In this document: piece by piece, positions 1-11,559 of the stretch
Numbering within the stretch: position 1 is the stretch's first letter
Layout: each line of letters begins with the position of its first letter
NCBI GenBank assembly: GCA_038277395.1
Contig: CM076189.1
Location: forward strand, 114,932,252-114,996,251
Origin: Dryocosmus kuriphilus
Taxonomy: Eukaryota; Arthropoda; Insecta; Hymenoptera; Cynipidae
DNA length: 64,000 nucleotides
Reading direction: 5' to 3'
Notes under the pieces: generated by a model
The model's database searches: none
Seen by the model: only the letters and a program-made list of their open reading frames with translations
Told to the model about the DNA's origin: nothing
Program-made: the position numbers and the translations under genes

Positions 1-65
1 TTGTAGGCTTTTCAAGTATTTGAAGTCTTTGAAGTCTTTGAAGTCTTTCGAAGTCTTTTGAAATT
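1..65. repeat. Short (TTTGAAGTC)n tandem repeat
   Basis: Four to five near-perfect 9-10 bp units of TTTGAAGTC are seen, cut by the window edge. No coding potential. Confidence 0.8.
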
Positions 66-455
66 TCCTACTTAGGTAAATGAAAATGACAATAGAAATG
101 AAATGAAGTGAGAGTGACACTGAAAATGAAAATAAGTGAAAATAACACTGAAAATGACAAAGAAAGTGAAATAAAAATGTCAATAAAAATAAAAGAAAAT
201 AAAAATGGCACACATACGTAATAAAACGGTAACTACCATAAAAATGAAATTAAATGAAAATGACACTGAAAATGAAATGAAATTATAGTGAAAATGGAAA
301 TTAGATGAAATAAAAGTTACATTATAAATGTAATAAAATTAAAATGACAATAAAAATGAAATAAAATGTAAATTGCTCCAAAACTGTTTCTTGAAACGAA
401 ATAAATAAAATGAAACTGAAAATAAAATGAAATGAAAATGACATCTGTCAAATAT
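66..455. repeat. Degenerate AAAATGA-rich simple repeat
   Basis: The stretch is built from variants of GAAAATGA and AAATGACA in changing order, with A-runs roughly every 7-10 bp. It is purine-rich on the plus strand throughout and has no open frame of note. Confidence 0.75.
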
Positions 456-1265
456 GTAGGAAGGAGTTGGAATTATTTTTGGATTTCTAAGCTAAATATT
501 TAATACAATACCCACTAGCATGTTTACTTACGAATTTCCAAGAGTGGCTTCTGTCTTTCAGCTCGAGCTTTGGTTCTATGTCGTTTAATCTTGGTAGACG
601 TCCCTGCACCTAATTTGTTTAAAAATGGCGTTATATACTTCAAAAGGTAACAAAAACGTAAATGGATTACGAATCTTTTGGTTTAGCGTTAATGTAATGT
701 TACGTATGAAATTTACGAACAGTTACATTAAAGAATACGGTGGATCTAGGTTGACTGCCATCCAGAACAAGAAACAGAATGTCGCGGACACCTCACGATC
801 ATTTTGAGTCCAAAAGAAACAAAATATTTGTGGCTCTTTTTGAGGAGAACTCAATTTTTATTTTGATGAAAAATCAACGTTTTTTTAACATAATTGTTTC
901 AAAGAGAAATTTTCTCGGCTCAAATCGTACAGCTTAAAGTGCAAGAACTTACTCCAAGGGAATAATTTTTTTCAACAACGGAACACTTAAATATTTTTGA
1001 AAAACGATGAAAAACTAAAATAAGAAATAGAAAGTCGAACGTCAAGTCTGTAAAAGTTTCGAAGCAGTGGCGCCGTTATCTCTTAAATGAGTTGTTGCAC
1101 AAAAAATAGAATATTTTGTTTCAAGAACATTATTCGCATAAAATCATCTTTCTATGGCCATAACTTTGAAACTTTAAGAGATACCAAATCCGGTTTTTCT
1201 TCCTGGTCATTCATTTTATTTTACACACTTTAATTCTTGTACAGGTACTTTTGACTTGGAATCGC
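456..1265. other. Unrecognised AT-rich spacer
   Basis: Non-repetitive AT-rich DNA between two simple-repeat blocks. The longest frame (625-807, 60 codons) has ordinary composition, no motif and no homologous neighbour, so I do not call it a gene. No terminal inverted repeat or target duplication could be picked out. Confidence 0.4.
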
Positions 1266-2985
1266 CCTTTTTGGTTGAAGCCATTCGAGTCTGAAATCCT
1301 TAATATCGCTTAAAAGCCATTAAATCTAACATCCCTCAAAACCCATAAAAACCTTTAAAACTTTAGAGCTGCTACAATACAGAAAACCGTGAATCCCTTA
1401 AATCTTTAAACCAATAAAAGCCCTTAAAGTCCCTTCAATCACTTAAACTTTGAAATACCTTAAGAAAACAATAAACTCAATAAACTCTTTAAAGTCCTTC
1501 CAAGCACCTAAAATCCCTTGAAGCCCCTAAAATCCAAAAGTCATGAAAACACCTTCAATAACATAAGCCCATAGACCACATAAATTAAATGAATTAACTT
1601 AAGTCCTTTAAAACACTTAAAATTCCTCAAAATCTGCTAAAACTCTCTAATCTATGAAAATTTCTTTAAACCCTTCAATTCTTTTAAACACCTTAAAATC
1701 CCATAAAACTGCCTAAATTCTTTAAACCCCCTAAGACCTGTAATCTCCTAAAGCTTTAAAGTCTTTAAAATCCTAAAATCAACTAATTGCCTTAAAAACC
1801 ATACACCCCTTAAGCTCTGGAATTCTTGAAAGCTCTTCAAAACGTTTAAAACTTATAGAACCTTCTAAATAGCTTATACCTCTTAAATCCCTGAAATCCC
1901 TAAAAATTCCTTAAGAATCTCTCTAAATCTTCTAAGATTCCTTAGAAAACTTCAAATGTTTTAAAACACTTGTAACCCCGCGAATTTACTTAAATACTTA
2001 AAAATCTCCAATTCCTTAAAATTACCAACTACCTTCAAACCCCTTAAGTTCCATGAGATTTCTTAAAAAGCCTGAAACTCATTAAAAGGCCTTATAGGCT
2101 TTTAAAATCTCGTAAAATCCTTTAAATCTCTTAAAAACTTTAAAATATCCTAATTTTATTGAAACTGAATAACTTACAATATTGTGTTCCTTAAAATCCC
2201 TTTAAACCCCTAAAAATCTTTATATACCTTAAAACCCTTTACGCCTCAAGCTCATAATATCTGGTAAAGTTATAAAAACCTTTAAAACCCTTGAATCCCT
2301 TAAAACAATTATGATACTAAGACCACTCAAATTCTTTCCTTCCCATAAACTGCTTAAATCCCCTAAAATGCACTAATGCCTCAAAGTACTTAAAACCTTT
2401 GAAAACCCCTAAAATATATTAGAACATCTTAGATCCTCTAAAGCTCTTAAAATACATTAAAAACCTTCAAATGTCTTAAAAACATTAAAATACGTGAAAA
2501 CTTCAAAAATTTTTAGAGCCCTTAAAATCTTGAAAACCTCTACCTACCTTAAAACTCTTAAACGACATAAAAACCCTTAAAATCATTAAAAACAACTAAA
2601 GCACTTAAAATCGTTTAAATTATTTAGATCCTTTAAAATCCCTTAAATACCATAGGATACAGTGAAACCTTAAAACCCCTTAGACTCACTTGGGGCCCCT
2701 AAAATACTTTAAGAACTTAAAAAATTCTTATAAAGCAATAAAATCCCCTAAAAAACCTAAAATCTTTGAATACATTCAACCCTGTAAATACCTTAATTCC
2801 CTCAATATCTTTGAGCCTGTGAATTCTGATTTAATCTTTAAAGCTACTGCTTTTAGCTTGTTACGATACCAAATCACTTAAAAGCCCTTAAAATCCCTTA
2901 TGGTTCCAAAAAACATTAAAATTCCCTTAAAAACTATCAAATTTTTATGTGCCAAAAAGGTCCTTCCAGAAATCGCCCCTCTGGC
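1266..2985. repeat. Degenerate CCTTAAAATC-type satellite, block 1
   Basis: About 1.7 kb composed of diverged ~10-bp units (CCTTAAAATC, CCCTAAAATC, CTTTAAAACC). The C-rich part stays on the plus strand for the whole block. A-tracts recur at about helical spacing. Small open frames inside are by-products of the repeat. Confidence 0.85.
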
Positions 2986-4671
2986 AAGCGAATACCAGAT
3001 TCCGAACATTCGGAAAACTGTGTACGTGATATTCTATCGTTTTCCTAGACGCAGTTTTGCTTTCGAAAATCGCAGCAATAAAATTACACAATGCGTTACG
3101 TGACAGAGGAGCGATATTCTGGAAAGATTAGAGCAAGGCGCCAGCTGGGCTTTGATGACTCAATAACCTAGCGTAATGACATCTGCAACTGCCATGTGAC
3201 TCATTGGGCCTGTGATAGGACCCAGGCAGCGCGTGGATGTTTTTATACGTAGGCTACGTCTAGACGCTGGCGTTTTGGCGCCAACGAGACGCCGACCGTC
3301 GGCACGTAGGCCGTACGCTTTCTCTCTCAGACAAACGCGCCCACAGTTGCGATGAAATTAATGCTTCAGGATATTTCTTTTTAAATAAAAAATTCAGCAA
3401 GGAACGGAGCAACGGGGTGGTTGTTCGGTAGAAAATTAGGGATAGTTTAGAAATAAGTTCACTTCCCTTGTTTTATAGATAACGTGTAATTTGTTTCTAA
3501 TAATGCACGCGTATTTTTTTAAGTAACTTCTGTTTAAATAGGCCTAGGATAAGCATTCAAATTCGTCAGCATAGGAAAATCATATTGTAATAAGGAAAAA
3601 TTTGTATATATTTACTAATAATAATAAAAGCATCTTTAGGATAATTTCTAGATAAATTGTGCGAAAAGAGCTCAGAGTCCGAACGTTCGAAGCATGGAAG
3701 GGAGCGCGCGTTTTCCTCTCCAGCTACACTCTCAGTTCGTGGCGTCCGGCCAATCAGCGAGTCGGCTCACTCACGCTTCCACCAATAGGAATCAGTCTTC
3801 CTTCCACGCGAACGGTGTTCGGGTCCTGAACTTAGACCATAAATACAGCAACAATTGTAGCGGAGGGAGAAAACTCTCTCGCATTGCACAGAGGTGGGAC
3901 CCTCCGCCAGAGAATTAAAGTGGGTTTGCTTTTAAACCTCGCTTTTTTTTTTTTTTTTGCTCCAGTCTCCGACTGGAACCCCAAACCACCCACCCAAATC
4001 TATCCTTCCATCCCACGTGTCTTTGGCGCCCCTGTTGGCCCTGCAATCATCTTGAGAGGTGACTTCTGGCACTCAGACAAATTTTCTAAGGCGTCATTAC
4101 CATCCCGGCTCAAGAGGGCTACTGGAGTCATTAGCGGCCCGAAGCGCCGCACCCTGGTTGTTCGCCGAAGTCTCAGCGATACCCTGTGCCTTCGAGGTCC
4201 TTAGGACCGAAGTCATACGGTGCCGTTGGCACAGCCTGCGGCCCTTGTGTGCCCCCGTCTCTCCAACAAGGCCCAACTGACGAGACGAAACGTACGAACT
4301 TTCATTACTAAACTCTCACTTCCGGGGTTCTTCGGCTTTCACGGGTCATGGACAGCCATACCCGGTGGGCCCGATTAATGCGCGGGGACATAACCCGGAC
4401 TTTTAACCTGCCAAGCAGCTAGAAAAACACCCCCGTGGGAATGGCAGCTTTCGACGACTGCCTCGCGATGAATAAGCGGGCTTTAACCGCGACCCCCTCC
4501 CCGATGCCACCCTCGGCCCGTCCTGTGCCCGCTTCTCAACCTCGAGGCCAGTAACGCCGTTCCGGCTTGTTGTCGCCAACCGTACTCTTCACTTTGTATC
4601 GCGCTCGCATCGCTCTTCCCCAATTCATTGATAACCCGCTCCGTCTGCTGGAACCGCGATAAAGGGTGAAT
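2986..4671. other. CpG-rich island between two satellite blocks
   Basis: The base composition changes abruptly from AT-rich satellite to GC- and CpG-rich DNA and back. Several overlapping short frames (for example 3694-3918 and 3884-4280) have no recognisable domain and probably reflect low stop density. The first part (about 3130-3360) holds palindromic GGCGCC-type sequences, and a 17-18 bp T-run lies near 3943. It could be a solo LTR with leader, or a displaced gene promoter with first exon. I could not find LTR ends or a primer-binding site. Confidence 0.45.
3750..3845 (+). promoter_or_regulatory. Promoter-like cluster: two CCAAT boxes and a TATA-like box
   Basis: CCAAT occurs at 3750-3754 (within GGCCAATCAGC) and again at 3782-3786 (ACCAATAGG). 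A TATA-like CATAAATA follows at 3838-3845. The order and spacing resemble a polymerase II promoter or a retroviral-type U3 region, which would put transcription start near 3868-3875. Only motif placement supports this. Confidence 0.45.
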
Positions 4672-6170
4672 ATATCAAAATACATTAAACGCATAAAATC
4701 TCTTAAGAATTGTAATCCTTAGGATGCTCTAAATTTTTCAAATACCTTAAAATGATTAAGACTCTAAAAGTCTCGTAAAACCTTAAAAATTGGTAAATCA
4801 CTTAAACCACTTAAGAACACGGTAAACCTTCAAATACTAAAATACATTAAAGCTCCAAAATACCTTAAAACTCCTTAAAATCTTTCCAAACCCCTAAAGT
4901 TCTTTACAAAGATAAAATTCTGAAATCATTTAAATCCGTTCAATATCTTCAACCTCTTAAATCCCTTAAAATGGGTCAATACCTTAGGATTCTAAAAAAA
5001 ACATTCAAGTCTATAAAATATCTGAAAACCCCCTATATACTTTAAGTAATTTAAAACATCTGAAACGCTTTAAAATAACTTAAAATTATCTAACTTCTTG
5101 GAATCCTTAAAATACCTTCAAATCACTTAAGCCCTTAAAATTTAACACACATAAATTGCAAAAAATTCTTAAATACCATAAAATTCGTAAACCCATTAAA
5201 CACTTTAAAACTCTTAAGTCATTAAACTCACTTCAAATCCTTCAAAAGCCCTTTAGGATCATATGAACACACACAAAACGTTTCAAAACTTGAAAAACCT
5301 TAAAACTCCTAAAATCCCCCGAATGTCTTAAATCTCTTAAAAGTCCTTAAACACCTTATATTATCTTCAAGCTACGTAAGTGTTTTAAATCCATTAAAAC
5401 ACTAAACCCTTAAAATGCTAAAAAACCCCAAAAGCCTCAAAAGACTTAAACCTTTTTAGATCCTTCAAACACTTAAAATCTTCTAAATACACAAATTCGC
5501 TTAAACCATTTACATGCCTCAAAAGCACCTTAATTCTCATACTATTCCTTAAAACTCTTCATATCACTGAAAAGATTTAAAATACCTTAAAATTAACTTA
5601 ACTGCTTAAACCCTTTAAATCCGTTAAATTAACTTAATACCTTAAAATGTTAAAACGTCTAAAACCCTAAAAATCCCTAAAAGTCTTATAACATTTAAAG
5701 TTCTTAATACCTTCTGAGAGAATATACCCTTAAAATCCCTTGAAACACCTAAAATACTTTAAATATCTTAAGCACTTAAATCCCTTAATACACATAAACT
5801 TTCTTAGAATTGTTTAGAAATCTGGAGATAACTTCGTTCACTTAAAGTACTTTAAAAGCCCTTAGACCTCATTAGATTTAGAATCCCATAAGCACACATA
5901 AAGTCCATTAAAACCCTTAAAGGACCTTAAAATCTCTAAGAACCTTAAAAACCGATATGAAAAAAATTAAAAACCCATAGATTCCTGTAAAATTTTCCAA
6001 ATCTCTGAAAACTCCTAAGATTCCCTGTTTCATATAATACGTATAAGTGTCTTAAATCTTTAAAAACAACTTAAACCCTTAAAATCCCTAGAATCCTGAG
6101 AATCTTTGAGACTCTTTCAAACGTCTTAAACACTTCAGATCCCTCACACTCTTTTAAAGTACCTTAAGAG
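4672..6170. repeat. Degenerate CCTTAAAATC-type satellite, block 2
   Basis: Same repeat family and same strand orientation as the block ending near 2985, so the CpG-rich island appears inserted into one original array. Units are ~10 bp and strongly diverged. Confidence 0.85.
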
Positions 6171-8070
6171 TTTTTTACTTAACTAAATGTAACTTTATAA
6201 TTAGAAGCTTCTTTATTATTTTCTGAGGTAAGTCATGAAAAAAAGTATTATTGATACTTTTAAAAAATAACGAAAAAACTAATATCGAGCACACAAACTC
6301 ACGAAAGAAATGATCGAAAATACAAATTGACAAACCACAAGGTTTAAAAATTATAATAACAAGACTTTTAATTATAGAAAAACCAGAATATCGAATTGTG
6401 CAAATAGGAAATTTAAAAATATCCGAGATCGGAGTTTTCAGAAATATGTGCTTTATGAACTATACAATTAAAGCATTCCAAAATTAACGAATTATTAATT
6501 TATCCTTAATTCTGGAATTTCTGAAATTTATAATTGCGGAATTAGTAAGTTTAAAAACTTTTCAACAAACTCCACGGATTAGAAAATTCACAAATTATTA
6601 GTTTCCACGAAGTTCTTAAATTTACCAAATTAAAAATTGCTGAAGTACTTTATTAAATATTAATTTTCCGCAATTTTACTTTCCGAGCCTTTAAATTTCG
6701 GCAATTTTATATTTCCAGAATTTAAGAATTTTGAAGTAGTGACTTGTTAATGATTTCTATAAGTCGCTAATCGTAAATTTAATAAATCGTTAAAATTTAT
6801 TTTTTCGATAACAAAGGTTTTTTATTTTAAATATCGTAAATTTTATAATTCACTAATTAGTATTTTCGACAATTTTTTTTTTCCTTGATTTTTATTTTAG
6901 ATATTTGTTTCTTCATTATTTCTTACTAGACTCCAAGTTACACCTATTATTGAATATTAACTCATTAAATACATATTTTCAGCAAATTCAATTTCAGAAA
7001 CTTGAAATTTCATCAATTTTATATTGAGGGAGTTTAAGGATTTAAAAGAAATAATAATAAATAAGTAATAGTCATGGTGATTTCCAACCAGTAAATAAAT
7101 ATACCGTATGTTTGTAAAACACATGTTTGCTTTCGATTGCTTATTACTATTTATTTCACGGTAAAGTATACTCCTATTTTATGGCTGTTTGGGGGAAACA
7201 ATTTTGCACTACGGACAAATATTTACAAAGTATGTATAAAATCTGTTTCTTAATTAATAATAAAAAAGGACTAAAAATAATGATTGCAATATTTTCGGCT
7301 TGAACTAATGAAAAATAAGGAAAAAATGAATATCGAATATACGAATGAAGAATTCAGAAATTTCCGGAATTAGAAATTAACGACATATTAAATTTACGAA
7401 GACAGTTAACAAATTAGACAATTAAAGAATTAGGAAGCTAACGAATTATTCTTTTTCTCCAAATTCCTAAATGCGCGGAATTTAAGGTTGCTGAAATATT
7501 TAATTAAATATTAAGATAGTTTTAGATTTAGTTTCTGCAATTCCAGTTTCAGAAACTTTGAAGTTTAGCAATTTTATATTTAGGTAATTTAAAAATTTTG
7601 AGGAAATTACTTTTCCATTAATTTTATAATTCGTTAATCGTAAGTTTTTATAAATCAGCAAACATTACTTTTCGATACCTATAGTTTTTTACTTTTAAGA
7701 ATCGTGAGTTTTATAATTCGTTAATTTGTATTTTTAGCAATTTTCTTCTTTGTTGGTTTTTATCCTCGGTAATTACTTTTTTGTTATTTTTCATTATTTT
7801 TTAAATAGCACATATTAGTGTTTCTTAAATAATTAAAAATTCATTTTCAGCTATTTTAATTTCTGAAACATTATATTGCAGCAATTTTAAATTGCGGAAG
7901 TTTAAGAATTTGGCGGAAAAGTTTATTTCGTTAATTCTATTACGTAATTCGTAAATTTAATAATTCGACAATCTAAACTTCGCGATTTAAACAATTTACA
8001 GGAAACTAATATTTCGATTATCATCTAACTAGTCAGTTGAATCTCTGAGATTTTATTCTAAATAACTTTC
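6171..8070. other. Intron-like AT-rich unit without an intact exon
   Basis: This is the left end of the duplicated AT-rich background that carries the micro-exons further right. It contains the recurring block around 7100-7160 (CGTATGTTTGTAAAACACATG and following TTTGCTTTCGATTGC) that elsewhere lies ~80 bp from B exons. The exon and acceptor that would precede it have been deleted here. Confidence 0.5.
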
Positions 8071-8077
8071 TAATTAC

Positions 8078-8140
8078 CGCATATTTTGACCTCACACGTC
8101 GAAGACTCTAGAATTGGAAGTCCATGCAGGTCAGCTTGAC
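8078..8140 (-). CDS. Candidate micro-exon, A2 subtype, 63 nt
   Basis: On the minus strand a CTTCCTACAG acceptor precedes the segment and GTAATTAG follows it. It is open in the shared phase: it starts with two bases completing a codon and ends with one base (phase 1-1). It reads GQADLHGLPILESSTCEVK and onward, with the LESS motif also found in the A2 exons near 24.1 and 26.1 kb. It is the last (3'-most) exon of the array visible. No terminal exon or polyadenylation site was identified. Confidence 0.55.
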
Positions 8141-8779
8141 CTGTAGGAAGAAATATAAGAAATTTCCAGCGAAGATAATATTGTCTTCAAATCAATAAAT
8201 AAAAGTATCATATGTTGGTAAAACACATTTTGGCTTTCGGTTGCTTATTAGCAGTTGGGGGGGAGGAAAACTTGAGAGAATTTAGAGAAAAAATGCAAAA
8301 CGAGGAGATAGGGGGTTTGGAATAGGAAGGAGTAGACACGCTGCTAGGAAAACTAAAAAGAGTGACTGATAAGGTAAGGGAAGATGCTAGACCTAGAAAA
8401 ATAGAAGAGAGGCTTATGAGAGGTTGGTGGGATGATGAATGCACGAAAAGTAAAGATAGGATGAAGGAGAGATAAGAAAATGCAGGGAAGGGGAAATGGA
8501 AAAAGGAGAACTCAACAGGAGAGAGAGGGAGCACGAAAGAATGATAAAGAAGTAAAGACAGAAGGAGAAAGAAAGGTGCATGGAAGAGGTAGAAATAGCA
8601 GTAAAAGAAGGGAGGGAATGGGAAGAGATAAATAGGGAAAGAGGAGCAAGGAAGACTATAAACGAAGTAATAGGAATGAAAGAATAGACGAAGCACATCA
8701 AGAAGCTGTTAGAATGCGTGGAATATAGGGTAAAGGGAGAAGGGAGAAAGGTCGTAGATGGGGACGAGGACAGTGTAAA

Positions 8780-10256
8780 CGAGATTAGTAGGAATGAGGT
8801 AAATGAGCTATTACAAGGTTGAAAAGGAACAAGGCAACAGGGGAAGATGGCTTGGAAAACGAAGCACTAAAATATGGAGGGATAGAGGTGAGGGAAGAAA
8901 TGTGGAGGATATGTAATAAGGTATGGAAAGGAGAAGGACGGCCGGAGGAATGGAAGACAGAGCTGGTAGTACCGTTGATTAGGAAAGGGGAGGGGAAAAG
9001 TGTAGATGAATATAGAGGTGTTACACTCATGTCGGTGGGGTATAAAATTTATGCGGAAGTGCTTAGAAGGAAATTGGAAAGACAGGTGGAAGGAAAGGGA
9101 AGCATACCACATAAGCAAACGGGTTTCCGAAAAGGGATGGGATCGACAGATAACGTCTACGTGCTTAACTACCTAGTCAATAGGAACCTAGGGTGGAAGA
9201 AATGAAGACTATTAGCATTGCTTGTGGACTTTAAGGCAGCATTTGGCACAGTTAACAGGAGGGTGTTATGGTCAGCCATGAAAGAGAGAGGAGTAGACGA
9301 AGGTTTAATAGAGAGGATAAAGGAAATATTCGTGGATACTAAGATATATGTGAAGATAGGAGATAAGAAAGGTGAGAAATTCCGGACAGGAAGGGGGCTC
9401 AGGCAAGGATGTCAGTTGAGCCAACTTCTGTTTAGTATCCCTCTGGCAGATTTAGAGTAGAGCTGGAGAGGAAAGGGAAAGGGGGGACGGTATTAGGAAC
9501 AGGCAAAGTGTATTCACTAGCTTATGCAGATGGTATAGTGCTAGTAGCGGATGATAAAAGAGGTATGAATTTGTTGATGAAAGTGTTCGAAGAATATGTG
9601 AGAGAAACGGGTTTAACAGTATATGTGAACAAGACTAAGATAATGTGTTGCAGAAATAAAAGGAGCAGTTTAGTATACGAATTGAAGATAAATAGCGTGT
9701 TGGTGGAGTTGGTGGATGAATTCTGCTACCTAGGATACTGGTTTGAAACGAGAGGAGGAAACAAGGTGTAGGCGTGAAAGAGATTAGAATGTGCGAGCAA
9801 AGTAATGGGACAAGTATGGGGCATAGGAAAGAGAAGGTTTCAGGATGACTGGAAGATGAGGGTGTGGATGTTTAATGTGGTAGTATGGGCAATGTTAAGC
9901 TATTGAGTGGAAATTTGGGGATGGAAAGTTTGCATGAGAGATTTCTGAGATGGATGATAGGACGGAGCTGGAGATGCCCAGGTTATATGCTAAGGGAACA
10001 AATTGGACGAGAAAAAATGGTGTTCAGGCAAGTGAAAAGTGCCTGGAAGTTCGAAGAGAAATTAAGAAGGGTAAAGGGAAGCAAAATTGCACAAGCCTGT
10101 GCCCGGGAGGTAATTGATAAAGAGAAGAGGGGTAACGTGGGGCATTCGAAATGGGAGGATGAGAGATATGAAAGTAGGTTGGAATGTGATATGCAAGTGA
10201 GGGATAGAGAGTGGGAGGAAATAGAGCAAGAGATGAAGGCAAGACAAGGGGTGTAA
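8780..10256 (+). pseudogene. LINE reverse transcriptase ORF2 remnant
   Basis: RNA-dependent DNA polymerase of a non-LTR retrotransposon, which would prime on nicked target DNA. Visible pieces in order are the NKATGEDGLENEALKYG block, the EYRGVTLMSVGYKIYA finger block, HKQTGFRKG, the catalytic-D block VDFKAAFGTVNR, the LRQGCQLSQLLFSI palm block, and the catalytic loop as YADGIVLV. The second catalytic aspartate of YADD is therefore glycine. The C-terminal part (RFLRWMIGRSWRCPGYMLRE) is typical of this family. Stops and frame changes occur near 9204, 9460, 9771 and 9905. It is clearly non-functional. Confidence 0.85.
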
Positions 10257-10589
10257 AGATGGGGAAAAATCGCAGATTCGAGATACAATCGCTGGTATAG
10301 TATATTTAAGGGGCAGGGAGAACCAGGGTACCTGAAAAAAATTAAAAAGGAGAGAACAAATGGAATAGAGTAGTGAGATTCAGAATGGGAAAGGGTGTTA
10401 GAGTATGCAGTTATTGGATGAATGCAGAAGAGAATGTATGTACAGTATGTACGTATGAGAAGAAGACATGGTTGCATGTGTTAGTGAAGTGTGCAGGTGA
10501 CGAAGTGGGAGGGGAGAGTGAAGAAGAGAGAATAAAATGGATTCTAAATGAGAATGGTCAGGGGGATGAATGGATGAAGAAGCTGGGAT

Positions 10590-10592
<3 letters not shown>

Positions 10593-10633
<41 letters not shown>

Positions 10634-10634
10634 C
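10593..10634. repeat. (GA)n microsatellite
   Basis: Uninterrupted GA dinucleotides with one GG slip, inside the 3' part of the LINE. Confidence 0.95.
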
Positions 10635-11107
10635 GAGCTGGGTGTACAGCATAGGCAAAGAAAAACAAAAAATATGTCGCCGAAAAAGGAATATTTCCAA
10701 AATACTGTTGCTGACTAGAGACCAGTTATGAAATTAAGAATGTTAAGAGGAAACGGAAGCCCAGGGCAAAGTCCCAAGCGTTTAGAAATAAGAGGAATAA
10801 TGTAAGTCGAGTGGAAGCTTTAGTTTGTAAGATAGTGTAAGGCTTTTTGTAAGAATATATGTATTGGTTATGTAAAGACACTTAAGCCTGTAAAAGGGAG
10901 AGAGTATAAACAAATAAAAGACTACTAAGTCTGGATATAAACTTGATTCATAACTAATAATTAAAAATGGTTGACAATAACAATTGAAAGTAATTAAATA
11001 TTTAAAATTTTGTGATTTAAAAAATATATAGGGAAAGAATAATTCGGCAATTATTTAATTTGTTAATTGAATCTTATATATATTATTCCAACAAAAGTTT
11101 CAATTAC

Positions 11108-11170
11108 AGCTTTTTTTACGCTTCTTAGGTGCACGTTCTTGAATTGGATTTTTGCCTGTGTCAGCTGGAG
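11108..11170 (-). CDS. Candidate micro-exon, A1 subtype, 63 nt
   Basis: Minus-strand acceptor TTTTTGCAG and donor GTAATTG flank an open, phase 1-1 segment. The product reads APADTGKNPIQERAPKKRK then a Lys/Ser end, with a basic KKRKK cluster. A 255-nt intron separates it from the B exon immediately upstream in transcription order. Confidence 0.6.
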
Positions 11171-11425
11171 CTGCAAAAAGAAATATAAGAAATTTTCAAT
11201 TAAGCTCATTGGCATTTACAACCAGATGACAAATGTACTACTCGCTCTCAAACATATGCTTCCTTTCAATTATTTTCAATTTATATTAGATTCCTATTGA
11301 ATTATTTAAAATCCATATTGGAATCACTTGATCTCAATTCAGTGGTTTTAAATTTCTTGGAGTACTTGAAATCGCTCAAAATCGTTGAATAGTTTTGATT
11401 TTGTCCTAAATAACTTTCTAATCAC

Positions 11426-11467
11426 CTTTAGGAAAATTTTGCCGAGGATTCGCCGACAAAGGTCGTC
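11426..11467 (-). CDS. Candidate micro-exon, B type, 42 nt
   Basis: Minus-strand acceptor TCCATGCAG and donor GTGATTAG. Open and phase 1-1, reading GRPLSANPRQNFPKG. It is the most diverged B module at the protein level, yet frame and splice sites are kept. Confidence 0.55.
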
Positions 11468-11559
11468 CTGCATGGAGAAATATAAGAAAATTTTAGCTAA
11501 CGCAATAGGGTTCTCCAACCGGTATATTAAAGGTACCATGAATTTCCGCCCGAACCTCA

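Larger units (their letters stand above)
8251..10921 (+). mobile_element. 5'-truncated jockey/R1-type LINE, decayed
   Basis: A purine-rich segment interrupts the AT-rich array: array sequence stops after TTGCTTATTA and resumes with ACTACTAAGTCTGG. About 130 bp of array is missing between the two, so the insertion came with a deletion, or one followed. It starts inside the linker before the reverse transcriptase (a GWWDDECTKS motif near 8423), so endonuclease and ORF1 are absent. A (GA)n tract and an AATAAA-like 3' end precede the right junction. It is a diverged relative of the longer copy at 41.9-46.4 kb. Confidence 0.8.

Noticed and set aside
3694..4280. Overlapping plus-strand frames in the CpG-rich island
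   Set aside because: No motif, they overlap one another in different frames, and stop density is low by composition.
8208..8696. Long minus-strand frames opposite both LINEs (also 43244-43801, 45292-45870)
   Set aside because: They are shadows of purine-rich LINE coding DNA and give Ser/Phe/Leu/Pro-rich nonsense.
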